This document shows positions 1 through 9,850 of a DNA stretch of 64,000 nucleotides, piece by piece; the first letter of the stretch is position 1, and each line of letters opens with the position of its first letter. The notes beneath the pieces are model-generated. The model was not told the DNA's origin and searched no databases. It saw nothing but the letters and a program-made list of their open reading frames with translations. This DNA is from Acanthosepion pharaonis (Eukaryota; Mollusca; Cephalopoda; Sepiida; Sepiidae): contig CAHIKZ030002622.1 of assembly GCA_903632075.3 (NCBI GenBank), forward strand, positions 1,793,501-1,857,500. Reading direction: 5' to 3'. The translations under genes and the position numbers were made by a program.

Positions 1-55
<55 letters not shown>

Positions 56-180
56 GTTTAATTTGTTTTTTCTCTTCATCTATCTGTTTATCCATCTATA
101 TATCTATCGTTTTCTTTCTTGTGTTCTGTTCATTATCTATCTATTTCAACCGTTATCTATGTGTGTTTTTGTATGTGGGT
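1..180. repeat. (ATCT)n array and degenerate ATCT-like tail
   Basis: Pure ATCT tetranucleotides fill about the first 55 bases and run off the window edge. A degenerate continuation follows, with a 'ttttctttcttgt...ctgttca' spacer and a 'ccgttat' end. The same spacer and end recur at 2070-2290, so this is part of a higher-order repeat rather than an independent microsatellite. The 82-residue open frame across it is low-complexity and not a gene. Confidence 0.9.
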
Positions 181-337
181 GCGCGTGTGTTTGTTGTGCG
201 TGCATATACATGTATGTCTATTATTTCCTGTTTGTTATGTGTAGACTGGGCTTTGTTATTCTCGGTTTTCGGGCGCCATTTTGTTACAAGAAGCTAAATA
301 AACATTTATGAAAACGCAAACCAAAACAACAACAACA

Positions 338-412
338 ACAATAATATAATGATAACAATACTATTAATAATAATAATAATAATAATGATAATAATAATAA
401 TAATGATGATAA
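338..412. repeat. (AAT)n / (ATA)n microsatellite
   Basis: Interrupted AAT/ATA trinucleotides. The minus-strand leucine-rich open frame over it is a by-product of the repeat. Confidence 0.85.
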
Positions 413-1097
413 TAATGAGGCAAATGGCGAAAAGAGAGAAAAAAAAATCAGAACTAAAATGTGTAAACATGAATGATGTTTGACCATTCCAGCCTGTGGT
501 TACAGGCAGATATGATGATGTCTTTGACAGGAAATCGTCTGGCTGTCATACAAACATGGCCGTAGAAGGAGTGAATTGACTGAGTCATCTGTCATTAGAG
601 ACGACAAAGAATCAAGTTAGGCTTGTAAACGAATGGCAAACATTGTTCGGATTTATATTTTTGCGTTCAGGTGCAACAGAAGATGTGAGTCATGTGCTTA
701 CATACCAATATCCATAACTACCTATCCATCGCTTTGTTAGTGTCTGAGATAGGTGTGTAATTCAATTCAGTGGTTGCATGTTGAGTTCAAAGTTAGCTAA
801 AAAAAACACGGATGCTGATTTGCAAGGAATGCATGTATAGTCTTCTTTAGAATTCAGAACAAAACTTGTTTTCATTATTGGCATCGGCGGTTAGCATTAG
901 ATTTCCTGGTAAAAGCAAGGATTTCAAATTATGTACCTTCTTGTTCGAAAAGAAAAGCAAGGAAATTCTCCATAATTCGATAGATTGGTTCAATGAAGTC
1001 TGCTTAATCATTCAGCAAATTGTGCTTGTAAAATGAGTTCTTGTAAAATCTTCAATTCCTTTCTTGAATGAATATTAATTTATCTCATTCTGGTAAG

Positions 1098-1098
<1 letters not shown>
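413..1098. other. AT-rich stretch, nothing recognised
   Basis: I see no long open frame, RNA-like fold, terminal repeat or family match in this stretch. It ends at an ATCT array. Confidence 0.5.
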
Positions 1099-1158
<60 letters not shown>

Positions 1159-1191
1159 AGTCTGTTCTTCGATCTATCTATCTATCTATCT
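1099..1191. repeat. (ATCT)n array
   Basis: Two ATCT blocks are separated by 'aagtctgttcttcg'. After it, 1192-1578 is AT-rich with an alternating purine-pyrimidine CA/GT tract at about 1343-1410 and no gene. Confidence 0.9.
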
Positions 1192-1582
1192 AAATTTTCT
1201 TATATCTGTCTGTTCATATTGATTTATCTGTCCATAGTAATTAAAAAGCAATGCTGAAACGGCATGTATGCATGATTTTGTGCTCTTTATATATTTCCTT
1301 CGTATCACTAGACACATAATCATAATAATCATGAACTTGTTGGTGTGTAAGTGCGTGCGCACGCACACATACACACACACACGTACGTGCGCGCACACAC
1401 ACCAACCCACACACATATTAACATAATCTTCAGCGCGAAATTAACTGCTCATCTCAACAAAAAATTTTGAGAAAAAAAATTATTTAAATTTATTTATTCA
1501 ATCAAAATATTCAGGTTCAGTTTCGATAAAGTGATCCCACTTTTGCTGAAAATCTTCAATTACGTTCTTAAAGAATTCTTAA

Positions 1583-1817
1583 GCCTTTGAGCCCTGACAA
1601 CCGCTTTACCGGTGGTAAAGAAAAATGACGTAATGCCCAGCCACCGGTTGAACAGTGGTAGAGAAAAGTGACTTGATGTCCAGCTGCCTGTTGAACGGTG
1701 GATAAACACTTGTAACTATTTTTTATATCTACCGGGAAACATTACATAGCAATTATTTGCAAATTCTGACTCAGGAGCTCAGAGTTAAAATTGTTCATGA
1801 ACGCCGGGATCAAAGGG
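1583..1817. mobile_element. piggyBac-like MITE
   Basis: A 235-bp non-coding element is flanked on both sides by TTAA (1579-1582 and 1818-1821), the target duplicated by piggyBac transposases. The ends are inverted and related: 'gcctttgagccctgac' on the left against the reverse complement of 'gccgggatcaaaggg' on the right. The CCCTTTGA-type terminus fits piggyBac. The interior holds short imperfect direct repeats containing 'ggttgaac(a/g)gtgg'. There is no transposase, so it would need one supplied in trans. Family assignment rests on the TTAA site and terminal motif only. Confidence 0.65.
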
Positions 1818-2069
1818 TTAATTCAAAGAACTGATGAATACATAGAAGTTTCTTTTTTGTAACTTGATTCCTGGTAGAAGATGTTCTTGTCTGGGCGGTC
1901 TAAATTCTTGGAAAGTGATAATTCCTGTGAGTTGCGCGAATTTGTTATGAGCAAAATTCCCGGTGTCATATTTAGTCCAATGCTAGGAAGAGTGTCTTCG
2001 AAGTTTATCCAGTATGTTGTTTTCCTGTTCAAAATATGTCACATATTGAATACAAGTCTTTTTTAATTG

Positions 2070-2072
2070 AAC

Positions 2073-2134
<62 letters not shown>

Positions 2135-2154
2135 TTCTTTCTTGTTTACTGTTC

Positions 2155-2196
<42 letters not shown>

Positions 2197-2216
2197 TTCT
2201 TTCTTGTTTACTGTTC

Positions 2217-2258
<42 letters not shown>

Positions 2259-2262
2259 GTTT
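2070..2262. repeat. (ATCT)n higher-order array
   Basis: Three ATCT blocks are separated by two near-identical spacers ('tttttctttcttgtttactg'). The overlapping open frames (YLSI repeats) are translated microsatellite. From 2263 to about 2914 the sequence is AT-rich and I recognise nothing in it. Confidence 0.9.
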
Positions 2263-2914
2263 TTCATCCGTTATATATCCTATATAAACTGCAGCAGCTT
2301 TATTTAGTAATCCTCTACTTTAAGTGGATATTGAGCCTTGTATTGGTTGAACAATATTACTAAAAAAATAACCCGCTCAAATCAAATAAATACCCAGATC
2401 AAATTAACTCCCGTGGAAAATAGAGATTCCACATGTCTAATTTGTTTCATCTTTCAATTCAAATGTCGGCGATTCATCGATCATGTTTTCTTTGACAATT
2501 ACTCTTAATTGATTCAAAATGATTCCAATCGATGCATTGAAATATGTCGTGAATTCTTTGACTGAGGTCGGACTCTATACTGCTTTTCTAAACGGAAATC
2601 GACGCCAGGTAAATTCGAGATCAATATCTTCAAATTCGCTTACTAATGGACTTATGACAACATGCGGCTTTTTAGATTATTTATAATTTTAGCTTCATGA
2701 CATCCAAGTCGAAATTCATTAAATAAAGGAGACGAAAGTCAGCTAAATAGCTGCGAAACTCTTCGACACAGAGACCAGGCTCCTTGGTAAGCCGTCTCTC
2801 AAAATGCCGCCGAAACGCTTCACACATGTAAATAATGATTCTTAATAGTTATAGAATTTGTTTAAAAAATGGAGTAAAATAAATATTTATGTATAATTAA
2901 AAATGAATATCTCA

Positions 2915-3260
2915 TATTATTTATTATTTACATTATTCGGACTGCTATCCTCATTGTTGTGGTAGGATCCACCTAATTTGCATAGTGGAGTACCGACCAT
3001 ATAAATATGGTTGGTACCGGGAAGAGAGGGAGGAATCAAGAGATTCAACCAGAGACTCTGCCCGACTGCGACTCAGTCAACACATTCTCCAGGAACGGTC
3101 TTACCAGGAATATACAAAAGACTATATGTAAATATTGTGTACACTTTCTTGTTTCAATACATTTTGTTCTAAGTACATTTTGTGTGCATTATTATTCCAT
3201 GCATTAGTCAAGTTTCAACACTCATCTTCATTGCCATATTCACAACGTTTCGGCCGTTTA
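2915..3260. mobile_element. Fragments of tRNA-derived SINE family S1
   Basis: Two pieces of the S1 tail motif are present: 'tttacattattcggactgct' at about 2926-2946, and 'ctcatcttcattgccatatt' followed by 'cacaacgtttcggccg' at about 3222-3257. Complete copies elsewhere in the window (for example 32965-33200) join these motifs, so the two pieces look like one copy opened by about 250 bases of other sequence. Confidence 0.6.
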
Positions 3261-3261
3261 A

Positions 3262-3490
3262 TTGCTGGTGTTTCCAAGTTCATCCTGACCCGGGGTGGTA
3301 GAACCTGTTAGGGTCCCAATTATGGGAAAATAGTTGACCCCCAAACTGGGAACAAAGCACTATGAAATTTAGAAATAGGTATTAATATCAGCAATTAATT
3401 TTTTGAGTAAAAATTATTACCAGGAATACATTTTTGGAAACAAATAATACCAGCAATAACAAGTAAAACAGACCGAACCAAACCAAACTA
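3262..3490. repeat. Dispersed repeat D1 copy
   Basis: It contains 'gggtggtagaacctgttagg', 'gggtcccaattatggg', then iterated 'attaccag(g/c)aatac' motifs and a 'ccgaaccaaacc' end. The same order of motifs appears at 38790-39150 and, reversed, at 14740-15300. It is non-coding and its class is unknown. The CCAAACC-like end is shared with the 3' end of the 5S/tRNA SINE at 39211-39609, so D1 may be a retroposed family. Confidence 0.6.
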
Positions 3491-3493
3491 GAT

Positions 3494-3640
3494 TTACGAT
3501 CCCCTTTGTCCAACTGTCGTGATCTGTATACCTTTGCAGTCTACCATCGTAGATATCAAAGAGGTAATTTCATCAAAACAATTACCATGAAAATATTTAC
3601 AGAAAAGACACAAGTAAACTACGTTACATATCTGTCTATA
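3494..3640 (-). pseudogene. LINE (family A) reverse-transcriptase C-terminal fragment
   Basis: The minus strand encodes a short piece with 'LCLFCKYFHGNCFDEI'. This matches the 'YFHGNCSDEL' region seen after the RT domain in the LINE-A copies at 36060, 37045, 48230 and 57030. The frame then runs into an S1 SINE, which supplies the rest of an apparent 100-codon frame starting at 3796. It is a truncated non-LTR retrotransposon remnant and not a gene. Confidence 0.6.
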
Positions 3641-3649
3641 TTTCTGAGA

Positions 3650-3942
3650 TGAGGTATTATGTACATTATTTATATTATTTGTCATCTTTGTTGCCATATT
3701 TATTACAACGTTCCAGCTTTCTTCAGGTGGTTGGAATGTCGAACTGAACCCTTTATTTCGCTCACTGGGGTAGACTGTTCTAGTTCCACGTGCCATGTTT
3801 AATGGATGTCAGTTATCAGTTATCTCCTGTTAATTTTCTCTCTGAAAGTTATCCACTGCCTTAACCGGGTATTGAACTCACACCCTTTGGGTCCTGCCAC
3901 TGGATCTAACTAACGCCTTTATCCACTGTGCCATGTGTCCAG
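3650..3942 (-). mobile_element. tRNA-derived SINE, family S1
   Basis: On the minus strand a tRNA-like head is visible: an A-box-like 'tggcacagtggataaaggcg' and a B-box-like 'gtgagttcaatacccgg'. A body containing 'ccacgtgccatgtttaatgg' (plus-strand reading) follows, with a tail that normally contains 'cggccgaaacgttgt'. Here the tail is diverged. Copies of this family also lie near 3945, 32410, 32965, 35138, 43230, 45955 and 52805. Confidence 0.75.
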
Positions 3943-3944
3943 GT

Positions 3945-4066
3945 GAACCTCTCAGAGGGAAATTAACAGGAGAAAACTGATAACTGACATCCATTAAACA
4001 TGGCATGTGGAACTAGAACAGTCTACCCCAGTGAGCGAAATGAAGTGTTCAGTTCGACATTCTAAT
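3945..4066 (+). mobile_element. S1 SINE body, inverted relative to its neighbour
   Basis: This copy lacks the tRNA-like head and is in the opposite orientation to 3650-3942. It carries 'gataactgacatccattaaa', 'catggcatgtggaactagaa' and 'cagtctaccccagtgagcg'. The pair forms an inverted repeat with arms of roughly 110 bases. Confidence 0.75.
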
Positions 4067-4486
4067 AGAATTATTCTTACACTCCAAAAATATATATATA
4101 TTGGGCTTAGCAAACAAAAATGGCGATAAGACGTAAAAACTCAAATCAATCAATTTTAATTGTGCAACCTGATATTTTAGTTCTGCTGTTCCAGATTTTC
4201 TATGAAGACATGCATTCTTGTGGCTTCTGTGAAGTGGCATGACACTTTATAATAAAGATGTACACACTGACAAATGCATAACCTTTTCTATTGCGACCTT
4301 TTGAAAACTTATCATACGATCGATGTAGTTGCCATTGTAAAAGAGGAGAGCTATGGAAGAAAGACTTATTCTTCCAATTATTTCGCCCATTATGGGCATT
4401 ATCATATCCGTGATATAATAACACCGAAATTCATGGAGGCAACGAAATGACTGAAAGGAAAAGGAATGACAAACATGACATATACA

Positions 4487-4542
<56 letters not shown>

Positions 4543-5305
4543 ACATGGAGAATAATATATCACATATATCTACACAGCAAAGCAGAGTGTAAGGAGAAAT
4601 AAAAAAAGAAAGGGTCTTACATATAATATATTGATACACCTGTATCTGGGGAAGCCATGTTTAGGACACAAGATTTAAAGAAGTCCGATTCATCTATGTC
4701 CCAGGCGAGGACATATTCCACGAACGGTGAACAGCGAGTCTTGGGTTTTCTCGAATTGAGGACTGCGAGCTGTAGTTTCAGTCTTTATTTGGGAAAGATA
4801 TATTTCCATAGAGAAAAGACAGCGTGGAATTGTAAACTGCTGGGGGAGCAGATTTAGCCTCTGCCTGGGTCAGAGGGCGGCGGTGGGTCTAAAGAAAGTA
4901 ACCTTTCCTTTGGCTGCTGTAAAATGAACGGAATTCGTCACTGTATAGACTGACGTCATTAAGTGACCCTTGTGAGTTATCTTCACCAAAGGGAGATAAG
5001 CATCTTCTGTATCCTGACACCATCATTACAGTATCGTGTATGATCACAGCAAGACAATATTGTAAAACTGTTCTGCCTTGAAAAAAATATGGTTCTTTAG
5101 ACTGGACAAACTTTTAAAAACTCTGGTACAAATTTGGTAGACATGAGACATATTTTGTGGTCATTCGATTTTTGTGATTGGTTACGTGTCTTTTTAGCAC
5201 ACCACAATTGTAACATGAATTATTAGTAATTAATGTCACTTCGTAGTTTCTCGGCACGCGGGTATCGAAGACCAAGTTAGGTAACTTAAATGAAAAGTGT
5301 CTTTT
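4067..5305. other. No gene seen; (TA)n tract at 4492-4539
   Basis: AT-rich sequence with a TA microsatellite. The segment 'cagcaaagcagagtgtaagg' near 4575 recurs at about 50893-50911, where a hAT element is inserted directly after it, so it belongs to a dispersed repeat. Open frames here (up to 74 codons) show no recognisable domain. Confidence 0.5.
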
Positions 5306-5307
5306 CA

Positions 5308-5354
<47 letters not shown>

Positions 5355-5424
5355 TTCACTCTATTCATATCTATCTATCTATCTATCTATATATTTCAGT
5401 CTCTTAATATCTTAGTCTATTCAA

Positions 5425-5472
<48 letters not shown>

Positions 5473-5531
5473 CAGTCTATTCATATCTATCTATCTATTT
5501 CAGTCTCTTAATATCTATCTTAGTCTATTCA

Positions 5532-5572
<41 letters not shown>

Positions 5573-5587
5573 CAGTCTATTCATATC

Positions 5588-5643
<56 letters not shown>

Positions 5644-5645
5644 CA
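5306..5645. repeat. (ATCT)n array with 'cagtctattcat' higher-order spacers
   Basis: Five or more ATCT blocks are separated by variants of 'ttcagtctattcat' and 'cagtctcttaatatctta', a second-level periodicity on top of the tetranucleotide. Confidence 0.9.
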
Positions 5646-5649
5646 ATGT

Positions 5650-5927
5650 CTTCCTACCAGTTTTGAGTGTGGGAACAGTCTACTTGTACTAAATAAATTT
5701 CTTCAGTACTTTTAATGGGTTTTACTTTCAATACTTTTAATGGTAGTTACTTTGATCTGATTAAGTAGATATTTCAATATTCAGTGTATCTCTCTGCCTA
5801 ACCCGTTCTTTGAGCCATGTCCCTTTAGGACGTAGACGATTCTGATTATTCAAGGTGCCCTGCTTTTCAAGCATGAAAAAGACTGTCGCCACCGTGTGTT
5901 GAGCTCTGTGTCTACTTAAACACACAC

Positions 5928-5996
<69 letters not shown>

Positions 5997-6108
5997 GTGC
6001 TATGCTTTATGTATGTATTTAATTATGCATGTATGTATGTATGTATCTCTCTACATATCTATCTATATATCTATCTCTTCATACCTGTCCAACTGTGTCT
6101 TTTCATAC

Positions 6109-6140
<32 letters not shown>

Positions 6141-6355
6141 GTCAATCTTTTCAAACCTGTTTTGAGTGTGGGAACTTAAACGGCAACAGTGTACTTGTAC
6201 TAAATAAATTTCTTCGATACTTTTAATGGTTTTTTTTCACTACAGAGTTACTTTGATCTGATTAAGTAAATATTTGAATATTCAGTGTATCTCTCTGAGC
6301 CATGTCCATTTAGGACGTAGACGATTATTCAAGGTTCCCTGCTTTTTCTTGGTTT
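5650..6355. repeat. Direct duplication (5652-5880 and 6158-6355) around CA, TA and ATCT tracts
   Basis: Both copies share 'gttttgagtgtgggaac', 'cttgtactaaataaatttct', 'actttgatctgattaagta', 'attcagtgtatctctctg' and 'tttaggacgtagacgatt' in the same order. Between them lie (CA)n at 5922-5980, (AT)n and ATCT blocks at 6036-6142. No coding potential. Confidence 0.8.
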
Positions 6356-6360
6356 AAACA

Positions 6361-6396
<36 letters not shown>
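6361..6396. repeat. (ATT)n microsatellite
   Basis: A run of ATT trinucleotides. The following 6397-6780 shows no feature I can name. Confidence 0.85.
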
Positions 6397-6397
<1 letters not shown>

Positions 6398-6779
6398 TAC
6401 TCCTTCTTCGTTGTGACGAGGACGACCATGACCTTCCATAATGTCCTGTCCTTTGTAGGTCTTAGTAAATTTTGTTTTTTCACTATCACTCCTAATTCCT
6501 GTTCTGCTAAATATTTAGACAAATTAGTTAAGTTATGTGATTCTTTCCTCTCTTGTCTTGATGACTTTTTAATAACAGGATGAACAGTCTTCTTTGAACA
6601 GTCTGATATCAGTTTACCTGGGAAGAAACAACGCAGTTCTTAATAAGTTCTTAATACGAAGATTTGAAATTAATGCATGCAAGATTTTAGAACTCTAGCA
6701 TCACTTCTTCATATACAGCCTATGAACCTTTCAGTCTCTTCTCGGTAGAAACTGGAGATTTATCTTAGAAAAAGAAAAA

Positions 6780-6946
6780 AAAATGTTGAATTGCTATGTA
6801 ATATCAATATTTCCATAGGGTAGAGAATAGTGAAAGATATCCTCACAGATCAAAAGAAGCCTTCCATAATCTAAACAAAACATTAAGAGGCAAGAAAATT
6901 TTGTTGGAAACAAAGTAGCGTGATGAGAGGATCTGTAATGTCCTTA
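6780..6946 (+). repeat. LINE-derived tandem repeat, left part
   Basis: Contains a unit with 'aaaagaagccttccataatc', 'taaacaaaacattaagaggc' and 'aagaaaattttgttgg'. The same unit resumes at 7864, after the Helitron insertion. Confidence 0.6.
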
Positions 6947-7863
6947 TCTCTATAAAAGGCAGGATGTGTGTGTGTGCGTGTGTGTGTCCTTTATATCTAT
7001 CTATAAAAGGCAGGATGTGTGTGTGTGTGTCCTTTATCTCTATCTATAAAAGGCAGGATGTGTGTGTGTGTTTCCTTATCTCTATGCATAAAAGGCAGAA
7101 TGTGTGTGTGTGTGTGTGTGTAACGAATACACGGCCGCAATTTTCGACGGATTTGAACCAAAATTTACACGCGCATGCTCCAAGTTAGCGGAAAGGCCAA
7201 GACCGGCTTTGCATTTCTCAACTTCTATCGATAGTGGAAATAATCGATGTTTTCATGCTTCTACGTCAGTTTTCATGTAGTTTGCGACCATTTTCTGCTG
7301 GCCAGAGTGAGAGTCTCTAGCTGGCTGCCACGAATAAGCAGGAAGATTCTATTGGTCAGCGTGAGAGCCAACGGCTGACTGACACGAATGTTAACTAGCA
7401 TGCTAGCATGCAAAAAAAAAATCGATAGCTGCATTCGTCACAAGTGGAAAAAATTTAAATCTGCATGGCACTTTACTCCAGTTGGCTCATTCGCTTGCTT
7501 AAACTCAACGTTGATTCTGATTCCGCAGAACTGGGTTGGGTGTGAAAAAGTATTTGTTGTTAACATTCTTTTTTCATTCGATTTTTCCAGTTACGAATCC
7601 TTTTTTTTTTAAAAATCTGATCGTTTTGTGTTCATTTTGTTTAGTTCTTTTTTCGTAACAGATTTAATGTTTAGTATAGAGCTTAGAAAAATTCGCAGTG
7701 TGAGATAGGCAAGAAGTAAGGCATGTAGCAACATCAGCACGGCAAAGGGCACTCCATAAAAGGCAAGGAAGAGCAAACATATTTTAAGTCAAGTGATAGC
7801 AATTGCTGTATGAGTCGTACGATTTTTGAATCAAGCACGGGCAACGCCGGGCCATGCTGCTAG
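6947..7863 (+). mobile_element. Non-autonomous Helitron, family H1
   Basis: It begins with TC ('tctctataaaaggcagg') directly after A and ends with CTAG directly before T, as expected for Helitron insertion between A and T. Just inside the 3' end is a GC-rich hairpin-forming motif, 'cgggcaacgccgggc'. No Rep or helicase coding is present. The 5' end is unusual: the 'tataaaaggcaggatgtgtg' segment occurs four times in tandem (from about 6947, 7000, 7042 and 7080). Other family copies are at 24411-25429, 40749-41028 and 56259-57027. Confidence 0.7.
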
Positions 7864-8600
7864 TCTTTCTATATGTCAGTGAATGTTGCAAGAAAATGAC
7901 TGCATAAGTGAAGAACAGCCTTCTAAAAACTAGACAAATTATTATGAGAAGAAAATTTCGTTGAAAAAAAAAAACGAAGAGTGTTGTCAGGCTATGTCAA
8001 ATCATTCTTCCTATATGTCAGTGAATATTGAAAGAAAATGACTGCGTAAATGAAGAACAACTTTCCAAAAAGTAGACAAATTATTAAAAGAAAATGTTGA
8101 AAAAATATCATGTCAATCCTGCTATATGTCAGTGAATGCTGGAAAAATATCTGTATAGATGAAAAGAAGCCTTACAAAATCTAAACAAAATTAAGAGACA
8201 AGAAAATTTCGTTGCAAACAAAAAAAAGACTGCTGTCGGATTCTCTCATGTTAGTCCTCCTATATATCAGTGAACGATGCAGGAAAATCTCTGCATACAA
8301 TAAAAGCAGCCTTCCAAAATCTAGTCAAATTATCTAGAACAAAAATATTTCGTTCGAAGCAAAGAAAAACGTTATTAATTGCTCTGTCATATCAATCCTT
8401 CTGTAGGTCTGTAAATTCTGGATAATTCATTCACAAATAAATAGGCGGCCTTCGAGAAAGTAATCAATGTATTATGACATAGAAATATTTCATTAGAAAC
8501 ATCGAAACAACGCTGAACTTCTATGTCGCATTATTCTTATGTATAACAATGAATGCTAAACAATTTCCGCACAGATGAATGAGAGACTCGAGGTAAAGAA
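7864..8600 (+). repeat. LINE-derived tandem repeat, right part (units of roughly 125 bp)
   Basis: About six diverged units repeat the order '(c)tatatgtcagtgaatgttg', 'gatgaaaagaagcctt', 'aatctaaacaaaatt' and 'agaaaatttcgttg'. The last unit runs directly into the LINE-B coding remnant at 8500-8762, where the same segment encodes 'ECxTISAQMNERLEV'. So the repeat arose by amplification of a short LINE segment. A related unit is present at about 42600-42790. Confidence 0.65.
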
Positions 8601-8762
8601 CAGAGACGTCATTCTAGAGACAGATTCTGGGAATACCAGTGACGGAACATTTAAGAAACAAGGAAGTTCTAAAGAGTTTAGGAAGTAGAAAGAGACAGTT
8701 GAAATTTCAGGGACACATTGTGAGAAAGAAGAGCTAGGAAAGTTTAATACGCACAGGATGTA
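8500..8762 (+). pseudogene. LINE (family B) C-terminal remnant, 5' part of an interrupted copy
   Basis: With frameshifts allowed, the plus strand gives 'ECxTISAQMNERLEV' and then 'GHIVRKKSxESLIRTGC', the conserved segment downstream of RT in a non-LTR retrotransposon. The reading is interrupted at 8762 by a miniature LTR element and resumes at 9661. Related remnants lie at 12780-13440 and 42740-43165. It is non-functional, with stops and frameshifts. Confidence 0.6.
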
Positions 8763-9655
8763 TGATATAATGGAATATGCATACACCTGTGTTCCCCCTC
8801 ACTGGAATATGATTGGCTGGTGTCCGTCATAAATACAGACGGACGTGTAGGAGAGACAAGAGCCTTAGTCTGAGATCTAAGTCTATAATGACGCCCATTG
8901 GACTACACCATTGATCTACACTTCTTACCTGCAACTACGACGCGTACTAGTTGATTACTGCTACCGTATTCTACTTGGTTATAGTAGCCAAAACCACTTA
9001 GCTACTTCGTTCAAATATATCCCTTTCCGGGACATATCAATATGTAATTATCTTGGTTGTGTAGGACTGATCAATTTATTTTTTTATGGCTTATCAACCT
9101 TTTTCAGGTCAAACCCAGTTAAAAGGGTATATTTACGTTGAAAGTATACAATGTGAATATATTCTTAATAGATCTTGTGAGTTAAGTTTTCGAAGTTCAT
9201 GATGGAATCCGTCTGTGCCTTCAGAATCTTCAACGTAGAGCATTGTTTTGAGTACTTGTTCTCTCTTATGGAAATTATTATTTTCTTATAATAGTCAGGG
9301 TGAAAACCAAACTTAATTCTTTTTTGAAAACAACTATTTAAAATCCTGGGGCTCAAACATCAGCTTCTAGAACTGCTTTCAAATATGTGATATAATGGAA
9401 TATGCATACACCTGTGTTCCCCCTCACTGGAATATGATTGGCTGGTATCCGTCATAAATACAGACGGACGCGTAGGTACGATAGAATTTAAGTCTATGAC
9501 GCCGCCCATTGGACTACACCATCCTATTGGTCTACACCTATTACTTGCGACTACGACGAGTACCAGTCGATTACTGCTACCGTGTACTACTAGGTTAAAG
9601 TAGCCAAACCCCCTTAGCTACTTCGATCAAATACATCCCTTTCCGGGACATGTCA
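8763..9655. mobile_element. Miniature LTR (TRIM-like) element
   Basis: Two direct repeats, 8763-9039 (277 bp) and 9388-9655 (268 bp), both start TGATATAATGG and end ...ACATATCA or ...ACATGTCA. They flank only 348 bp of non-coding sequence. The outer flanks carry a 5-bp duplication, ATGTA (8758-8762 and 9656-9660), as expected for integrase-mediated insertion. Each LTR includes 'ttccccctcactggaatatg', 'cagacggacg' and 'ccctttccgggacat'. I see no convincing primer-binding site or polypurine tract, so it is either a strongly reduced element or a non-canonical one. The insertion splits a LINE-B remnant. Confidence 0.75.
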
Positions 9656-9660
9656 ATGTA

Positions 9661-9850
9661 TTTGAGGGAAGGATGCGTAGAGAGAAACAGTAAGCAAGTT
9701 AATGAGAGTGGGTAAACAGACCGAAGAGAAAGTGCAAGGAATGAATGTAAAGTGTTAAACTATAAAGGGCAGGAAGTCGTGAAGAACCTTGATCACCCAT
9801 ATCCTGAAGAGTTTATAAATGGTGATGATGACACTTTTGCCTCCAGACAA
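9661..9850 (+). pseudogene. LINE (family B) C-terminal remnant, 3' part
   Basis: This continues the LINE interrupted by the 8763-9655 element. The translation (with one stop) includes 'REGCVERNSKQVNESG' and 'DRRESARNECKVLNYK', which matches the position and style of 'LCEWMREQGEKDRVRSQ' in the copy at 42740-43165. Its true 3' end is not clear. Confidence 0.45.

Noticed and set aside
5306..5645. ATCT blocks with regular spacers as a CRISPR-like array
   Set aside because: The spacers are near-identical variants and the repeats are simple tetranucleotides.
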